Below, piece by piece: positions 6,805 to 10,049 of a stretch of 10,049 bases of DNA. The notes beneath the pieces are model-generated. The model was not told where the DNA came from. It saw nothing but the letters and a program-made list of their open reading frames with translations, and did no database searches. Origin of the DNA: Deltaproteobacteria bacterium (GTDB lineage: Bacteria > Desulfobacterota > GWC2-55-46 > S146-73); the NCBI GenBank assembly GCA_015492355.1, contig WGFF01000354.1:1-10049 (forward strand), read 5' to 3'. Position numbers and translations under genes: made by a program. The stretch's first letter is position 1, and each line of letters opens with the position of its first letter.

Positions 6805-7233
6805 TCAGACAATCTCAAGGAGCTGTATGTGGAATATGAGGTCCTTACCAGCAAGGGGATGATTGGCATCGAGCGTTATGGTTGTGTCTGTCACTTCTGT
6901 TATTGTAACTGGCGTGGTCCTTCCGTCGTCGTGGCGTATCTGTAGTTGCTGACCCACTTCTGGAGAGAGCCCGGGAGGCAGTTGTCTTTTATCGACTTCC
7001 ATCACCAGCTCCTTCAGATGGGGACCGTATGCCTGATCCGCTGATATCCTTTCTGTCTTTGACTCACCAGGATTCATTCCCACTACTGCCTGTTCAAAAC
7101 CGGGTATCAGTCTCCCTTCACCGATCGTAAATTCCAGTGGATCACGGTTTATAGAGGTATCGAATACAGTACCATCCTCCAGGGTACCTGTGTAGTGTAC
7201 CCTTACAGTATCGCCTTTCTTTGCCTGTGACAT
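6805..7233 (-). CDS. FKBP-type peptidyl-prolyl isomerase (SlyD/FkpB-like, short form)
   Basis: A 142-residue cytoplasmic protein-folding factor that catalyses cis-trans isomerisation of X-Pro bonds and holds unfolded chains. FKBP motifs are clear: VRVHYTGTLEDGTVFDTS (10-27), RLIPGFEQAVVGMNPGE (41-57), AYGPHL (69-74) and the closing DANHPLAGKDLIFHIQLLEI (122-141). The insert between about 72 and 120 corresponds to the IF chaperone flap of SlyD/FkpB proteins. The protein stops directly after the last FKBP strand, so the His/Cys-rich metal-binding tail of E. coli SlyD is missing; in this it resembles FkpB/SlpA and many thermophile homologues. There is no signal peptide. GGAGGG lies 5 nt before the ATG and is part of a predicted hairpin. 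It is a single-gene transcript with its own terminator. Confidence 0.93.
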   Translation of the reverse strand: MSQAKKGDTVRVHYTGTLEDGTVFDTSINRDPLEFTIGEGRLIPGFEQAVVGMNPGESKTERISADQAYGPHLKELVMEVDKRQLPPGLSPEVGQQLQIRHDDGRTTPVTITEVTDTTITLDANHPLAGKDLIFHIQLLEIV

Positions 7234-7236
7234 TGC

Positions 7237-7280
7237 TTCCCTCCAAGGTTCCTTTTAAAGGGTTTGTGCCAAGGAGGGAA
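7237..7280 (-). promoter_or_regulatory. leader hairpin that can hide the ribosome-binding site of the FKBP gene
   Basis: In the minus-strand transcript, TTCCCTCC (7280-7273) is perfectly complementary to GGAGGGAA (7244-7237), which contains the GGAGGG Shine-Dalgarno sequence and lies just before the ATG at 7233. The 28-nt loop contains its own small stem (CCTTT/AAAGG, 7261-7251). The 5' arm also mimics the 16S anti-Shine-Dalgarno sequence. Melting of such a stem could raise translation with temperature, but this behaviour is only inferred. Confidence 0.45.
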
Positions 7281-7338
7281 CTTAAACAACCCGTTCTATC
7301 CGAACAGGCTATCTTCATCCCCACTCCCCAGCCTCTAT

Positions 7339-7383
7339 ATTATACCTACCATCTACTCTATACCTATACCAGTGACGTGTCAA
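7339..7383 (-). promoter_or_regulatory. promoter region of the FKBP gene
   Basis: The minus strand carries a perfect TTGACA (7383-7378), then TATAGA (7362-7357) 15 nt later and a perfect TATAAT (7344-7339) further on. The TTGACA/TATAGA pair has short spacing, and TATAAT has no good -35 at 17 nt, so the true start is uncertain. Either choice gives a leader of roughly 100 nt that would contain the hairpin near the ribosome-binding site. Confidence 0.4.
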
Positions 7384-7426
7384 GTGTTATTATCGCAGTG
7401 TGTGTACAATGGGTTTGGGGCTTAAC

Positions 7427-7482
7427 CAGAGGGGTATGTCCTCTGTTGAGTGAAGCTCCCCGCCTACAAGGCGGGGCTTCAC
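7427..7482. repeat. GC-rich hairpins resembling an IS200/IS605-type end
   Basis: CAGAGG (7427-7432) pairs with CCTCTG (7440-7445). Directly after, GTGAAG-CT-CCCCGCCT (7450-7465) pairs with AGGCGGGGCTTCAC (7469-7482), giving 14 bp with one two-base bulge and a 3-nt loop. On the minus strand the latter reads GAAGCCCCGCC...GGCGGGGAG, which from memory is the style of subterminal palindrome found at right ends of IS200/IS605 elements in thermophiles. No transposase gene is next to it, so it may be a solo end or a dispersed palindrome. Confidence 0.55.
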
Positions 7483-7485
7483 ATC

Positions 7486-7514
7486 TTCAGGGGGTTTCAC
7501 CCCCTGAAACCCCC
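7486..7514. repeat. overlapping, mutually exclusive hairpins
   Basis: Two perfect stems share the same bases. TTCAGGGGG (7486-7494) pairs with CCCCCTGAA (7500-7508) around TTTCA. Alternatively GGGGGTTTCA (7490-7499) pairs with TGAAACCCCC (7505-7514) around CCCCC. Only one can form at a time. There is no U tract on either strand, so it is not an ordinary terminator. Confidence 0.6.
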
Positions 7515-7578
7515 AAAAGACCCTGTCCCTATTGGAGATCAACCTGAACCCGGCTTTCAAAGGGTAGAGCTACCACGT

Positions 7579-7645
7579 ATTTTTACGAGACCCGCCATTC
7601 ATCCCCACCCACAGGGTGGGGCATTCTGGCAGACCTCGTAAAAAT
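7579..7645. repeat. 67-bp interrupted inverted repeat, possible miniature or solo element
   Basis: The outer arms ATTTTTACGAG (7579-7589) and CTCGTAAAAAT (7635-7645) are perfect 11-bp complements. Inside are GCCA/TGGC (7594-7597, 7627-7630) and a central CCCCACCC-ACA-GGGTGGGG stem (7603-7621). The layered structure looks like a miniature element or an IS200/IS605-type end. On the minus strand the outer 3' arm is AT-rich rather than U-rich, so simple termination is less likely. It ends 74 nt before the barrel-protein start and could also lie within that gene's leader. No gene is seen in 7384-7718. Confidence 0.55.
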
Positions 7646-7718
7646 CCTTCCATTTTTCTCGATATGATGATAGGCTTTATTGAAACCGACAAAATTCTTC
7701 TTCTCAGGGAGGGAGATT

Positions 7719-9239
7719 ATGAAAAAGAAGTCTTTTGTTATATCCCTGCTTTTGTGTACGTTCCTGTGGATCGATTCCACCGGGGCAAGGGAATGGACTA
7801 TCGTTGGACCGAGGGCACTTGGCATGGGGGGTGCGGGTGTAGCAGTGGTGGATGATGCCACAGCAAGTTACTGGAATCCCGCTGCCTTCGGATTCTTCAA
7901 GAGCGGGAAAGGCGATGAGGATGAGTACGGTAGAAGGACATGGAGCAGTGTCCTTGACCTCGGTGTGGGCGCACAGATACATGAAGACCTTGGAGAGATT
8001 ATAAACAAGATAATCCAGTACGACTACGACCTGCTCGATTCAGGACAGATAGAGGCAAAGAGGGTATCGGAATTCCTCCAGCTCATAGACGAGATCAAAA
8101 GGTTCGATGATAATCCCGACAGGGCTATAACAGTGTTCGCCAACGGTGGACTGAGATTCCAGTACGGACACTTCGGTATAGGTGCCTATGCCTTCGGGGA
8201 TATATCCGCAAAGGGAGACCTCGACCTTGTAAACATTGCACCCATAGTGCCTGGTACGAGCGGTATAAATCTGATCGGTGAACTTTCGGATACAGCCAAT
8301 TTTAACAACGGCACCCCTGTTCCATCTGGTGACTACTATTTTGATTCCACCACCAAACAGAACCTTGTCAACACCATAGCCACCATGAACGGATGGGATA
8401 CCACAACAGCAACCAACTTCGTGCAGGCGGTTGATTACGGTCTTTCCCAGGCACAGGCAAGCGGTATAACCATACCGTCTGATATCGAGGACGATATAAC
8501 CACAGTTGCCCAGCTTGCGAGTAATGCCCAGACAGGTGGCTCCTTTGCGGACAACAACTCAAGGCTACTCTTCAAGGGCATATCCGTATTCGAGTTTCCC
8601 CTTACCTATGGTCGTGCCATAACAGAAAACCTTTCTGTAGGTGGTAGCATAAAATACATGAAGGCACGTGTATACAATACCGCGGTAAAGGTGTTCGATA
8701 CAGACTTCGGTGATGCCCTCGATAAGGCAAGGGACGATTACGTGGATAGCAGTAACTTCGGTCTGGATGTGGGTGTGCTATATCGCTTTAGCGATAAACT
8801 CAGAGTGGGTGTGGTGGGAAGGAATATCAACTCACCGAAGTTTGACATGAAGAGACTTCTCCCTGATGACAAGGACCACATCAGGGAAAGGGCACAGATA
8901 AGGGCGGGTCTGGCATATAGGCCCGTGGGCTTCATCCTTCTTGCCCTTGATATGGATATTACAAAAAACAATACCACTGTTTCGAGTGGCTACAAATCCC
9001 AGAACATTGGTGGTGGTGTCGAGCTCGATCTTATGCGCATACTCAAGCTCCGTGCGGGTGCTTACAGGAATCTTGCAGAGAGTGATATAGGAATTGTCTA
9101 CACAGCAGGGCTCGGGCTCAACCTGTGGCTGTTAAATCTGGACATAGGTGCCTCTGTTACTGGAAGCACAGAGAAGATAGACGACTACGATATACCAAAA
9201 GAGGCACGGGTGGAGATGGCTCTGTCGATGCTCTTTTAG
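7719..9239 (+). CDS. outer-membrane beta-barrel protein, TraF_2/FadL-like
   Basis: A 506-residue exported protein. The ATG at 7719 is chosen because GGGAGGGAG lies directly upstream and a classic signal peptide begins there (MKKK, hydrophobic 5-17, likely cleavage after TGA at 21-23); the frame is also open from a TTG at 7680 but with no export signal at its start. The mature N-terminus has GPRALGMGGAGVAVVDDATASYWNPAA (about 29-55), the hallmark of the TraF_2/OmpP1-FadL/UPF0164 group of outer-membrane proteins. The middle (about 190-270) is rich in Thr, Asn, Ser and Gln and looks like long surface loops. The C-terminal half alternates polar and apolar residues in strand-like blocks (LSVGGSIKYMKARVY, FGLDVGVLYRF, LRVGVVGRNI, AQIRAGLAYRP) and ends in VEMALSMLF, with the terminal Phe typical of barrel insertion signals. 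Despite the TraF name there is no conjugation context here; uptake or adhesion are open possibilities. Confidence 0.85.
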   Translation: MKKKSFVISLLLCTFLWIDSTGAREWTIVGPRALGMGGAGVAVVDDATASYWNPAAFGFFKSGKGDEDEYGRRTWSSVLDLGVGAQIHEDLGEIINKIIQYDYDLLDSGQIEAKRVSEFLQLIDEIKRFDDNPDRAITVFANGGLRFQYGHFGIGAYAFGDISAKGDLDLVNIAPIVPGTSGINLIGELSDTANFNNGTPVPSGDYYFDSTTKQNLVNTIATMNGWDTTTATNFVQAVDYGLSQAQASGITIPSDIEDDITTVAQLASNAQTGGSFADNNSRLLFKGISVFEFPLTYGRAITENLSVGGSIKYMKARVYNTAVKVFDTDFGDALDKARDDYVDSSNFGLDVGVLYRFSDKLRVGVVGRNINSPKFDMKRLLPDDKDHIRERAQIRAGLAYRPVGFILLALDMDITKNNTTVSSGYKSQNIGGGVELDLMRILKLRAGAYRNLAESDIGIVYTAGLGLNLWLLNLDIGASVTGSTEKIDDYDIPKEARVEMALSMLF

Positions 9240-9241
9240 AG

Positions 9242-9338
9242 CACCTCCGTTCTCTTAGGGCTGAGTTCCCTGCTGATTGCGGTGCCACTATCCCCGGTAA
9301 GAGGTTTTGATACCCCACTGCTTGCAGTGGGTAGTTCA
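9242..9338 (+). mobile_element. tnpB 3'-end relic / omega-RNA-like right end of an IS200/IS605-type element
   Basis: A frame ending at TGA 9308-9310 encodes LRAEFPADCGATIPGKRF, which from memory matches the C-terminal tail of certain IS605-group TnpB proteins, where protein tail and omega/reRNA scaffold share the same DNA. It is followed by the stem CCCACTGC-TT-GCAGTGGG (9314-9331) and GTAGTTCA (9331-9338), the style of an IS605 right end. RNA pairing is visible: CTCTTA (9252-9257) with TAAGAG (9298-9303), and AGGG (9257-9260) with CCCT (9268-9271). The rest of tnpB is absent; the barrel gene stops 2 nt before. If expressed, the guide would start near 9339. The match is from memory, not from a search. 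Confidence 0.5.
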
Positions 9339-9751
9339 TAATACGGTGGTGTATCCATGGAAGATTCCACCTGTGGGATAGCAAGGTTTCAGAAAAGGGG
9401 ATTAAGCCCATATATGAGTATGGAATAGAATTCAGCGAACCATCATCCGCACATGGAGATGTACTAATTGTATTGACGTATATCTGAGGTATGTGGTATA
9501 TATCAATATAAACTCTTCTTTGATAGGTCTCGGTCAGGGATTAAAGAAGGCATTTAACCATCCATGATTCTCCATCCGTGACAAATCCTTAAAATAGTAG
9601 AGTCGAAGTAAAGGCAGGGAGAGCGATTGTTCCCGGTATCTGCTGATTCCCAGGGATGGCTTTCTGGCTGAAGGGTTGCCGTTCAGGCTCCTTTCACAGA
9701 CCTCTATCCATGTCTGTTGAGGAGAAAAGGGCTGTTGGCGGTTTTTAAATC
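9339..9751 (+). other. 413-nt intergenic stretch / long leader of the last gene
   Basis: No gene is supported here. The first part (9339-9470) contains a putative guide region and no other clear signal. After the promoter candidate at 9473-9502 the leader becomes GC-richer from about 9605 and holds several small stems: ACAGAC (9696-9701) with GTCTGT (9712-9717), and CTGAA/TTCAG around 9669-9685. It does not match any riboswitch class that I can recognise. Confidence 0.4.
9473..9502 (+). promoter_or_regulatory. sigma-70-type promoter candidate for the right-edge gene
   Basis: TTGACG (9473-9478) and TATATA (9497-9502) are separated by 18 nt in an AT-rich stretch. A start near 9510 would give a leader of about 240 nt before the ATG at 9752. 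Confidence 0.45.
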
Positions 9752-10049
9752 ATGAGCATAAGGAGGATAATAGTCTCAACACTCATCGTTCTGACCATCC
9801 TTATCTTCACTCCACTCCTCACGGGACTCCATTTCCTCAAGCATCTGGATGACGATACGAAAAGGATAGAAGTTCTCACACGTGCCCGCTATCATCTCGA
9901 CCGCTTGTTCCATCTCACACTATCCACCCAGGTGTTACTCGCGGGCACCATCAGTGAAGAGACAGAAAGCCTGGCTTCACTCCTTGAGGGATTGAGGAAT
10001 GGTGATACGGAGAGAGGTATTCCACAGGTAGATGACCCTTCCTTTAAGG
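9752..10049 (+). CDS. membrane sensor or chemoreceptor with PilJ-like N-terminus, cut by the window end
   Basis: The first 99 codons of a longer gene with no stop before the window edge. The in-frame TAA at 9746-9748 fixes the ATG at 9752 as the first start; the ribosome-binding site is weak. The protein begins with a short basic stretch and a membrane helix (about 4-27: IRRIIVSTLIVLTILIFTPL), then a periplasmic helical region with charged heptad-like pattern. The section TISEETESLASLLEGLRNGD (about 66-85) followed by ERGIPQVDDPSF resembles the type IV pili methyl-accepting chemotaxis (PilJ) N-terminal domain, where a similar 'L..L..G......P' segment follows the first helix. Such domains sense nitrate/nitrite in NarX-like proteins or other signals in chemoreceptors and diguanylate cyclases. 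The output domain is outside the window, so the role cannot be fixed. Confidence 0.7.
   Translation, partial: MSIRRIIVSTLIVLTILIFTPLLTGLHFLKHLDDDTKRIEVLTRARYHLDRLFHLTLSTQVLLAGTISEETESLASLLEGLRNGDTERGIPQVDDPSFK

Noticed and set aside
7427..7645. CRISPR array
   Set aside because: The palindromes differ from each other in sequence and spacing; there is no repeated unit with regular spacers.
7680..7718. TTG start extending the outer-membrane protein by 13 residues
   Set aside because: It would bury the signal peptide behind extra residues; the ATG at 7719 has a strong ribosome-binding site and a typical export signal.
9357..9428. 23-codon frame (starts MEDSTCGIARF) after the omega-RNA-like relic
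   Set aside because: No ribosome-binding site, no resemblance to a known family; chance frame in intergenic DNA.
9605..9740. Known riboswitch (glycine, fluoride, cyclic-di-GMP or TPP type)
   Set aside because: I compared the conserved cores from memory and none is present in the right order.

Overview
The window looks like a chromosomal segment of a bacterium, probably a thermophilic or anaerobic sulfur/metal-cycling lineage such as Nitrospirota or Desulfobacterota. The grounds are indirect: a desulforedoxin-type Fe-S gene, a DUF763 gene (a family known to me mainly from thermophiles and archaea), heavy use of AGG/AGA arginine and ATA isoleucine codons, and a Gram-negative-type outer-membrane barrel protein with a signal peptide. 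The phylum is an inference. No rRNA, tRNA, CRISPR array or intact transposase is visible.

Left part (1-3727, plus strand). An untranslated block dense in inverted repeats (1-129) precedes a short hybrid histidine-kinase-like protein. Its receiver domain is intact, but its kinase core has lost the phospho-acceptor His and the ATP-binding motifs. Then come a DUF763 protein with a helix-hairpin-helix motif, an ADP-ribosylglycohydrolase (DraG/ARH type) 11 nt behind it, and a 40-residue desulforedoxin-like protein with a strong ribosome-binding site.

Middle part (3736-7400, minus strand). A hairpin at the convergent junction is followed, reading leftwards on the minus strand, by the operon cytochrome b561-like protein - OmpR-type response regulator - sensor histidine kinase. 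A palindrome just upstream of the cytochrome start is a candidate binding site for the regulator. Further upstream is a short FKBP-type prolyl isomerase (SlyD/FkpB type) with its own terminator, a promoter-like region, and a leader in which the Shine-Dalgarno sequence can pair with an upstream anti-Shine-Dalgarno arm.

Right part (7400-10049). A cluster of strong GC-rich hairpins (7427-7645) resembles ends of IS200/IS605-type elements. It precedes a secreted outer-membrane barrel protein (TraF_2/FadL-like). Immediately behind that gene lies a short stretch (9242-9338) that looks like the 3' end of a tnpB gene plus its right-end hairpin, the region that encodes the omega/reRNA, with no tnpB body left. 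A long leader with a plausible promoter then leads into a membrane protein cut by the window edge, whose N-terminus resembles PilJ-type sensor domains.

The most interesting items are the degenerate-kinase/intact-receiver protein, the TnpB-less omega-RNA-like relic, the DUF763-DraG pair, and the occluded ribosome-binding site of the prolyl isomerase.
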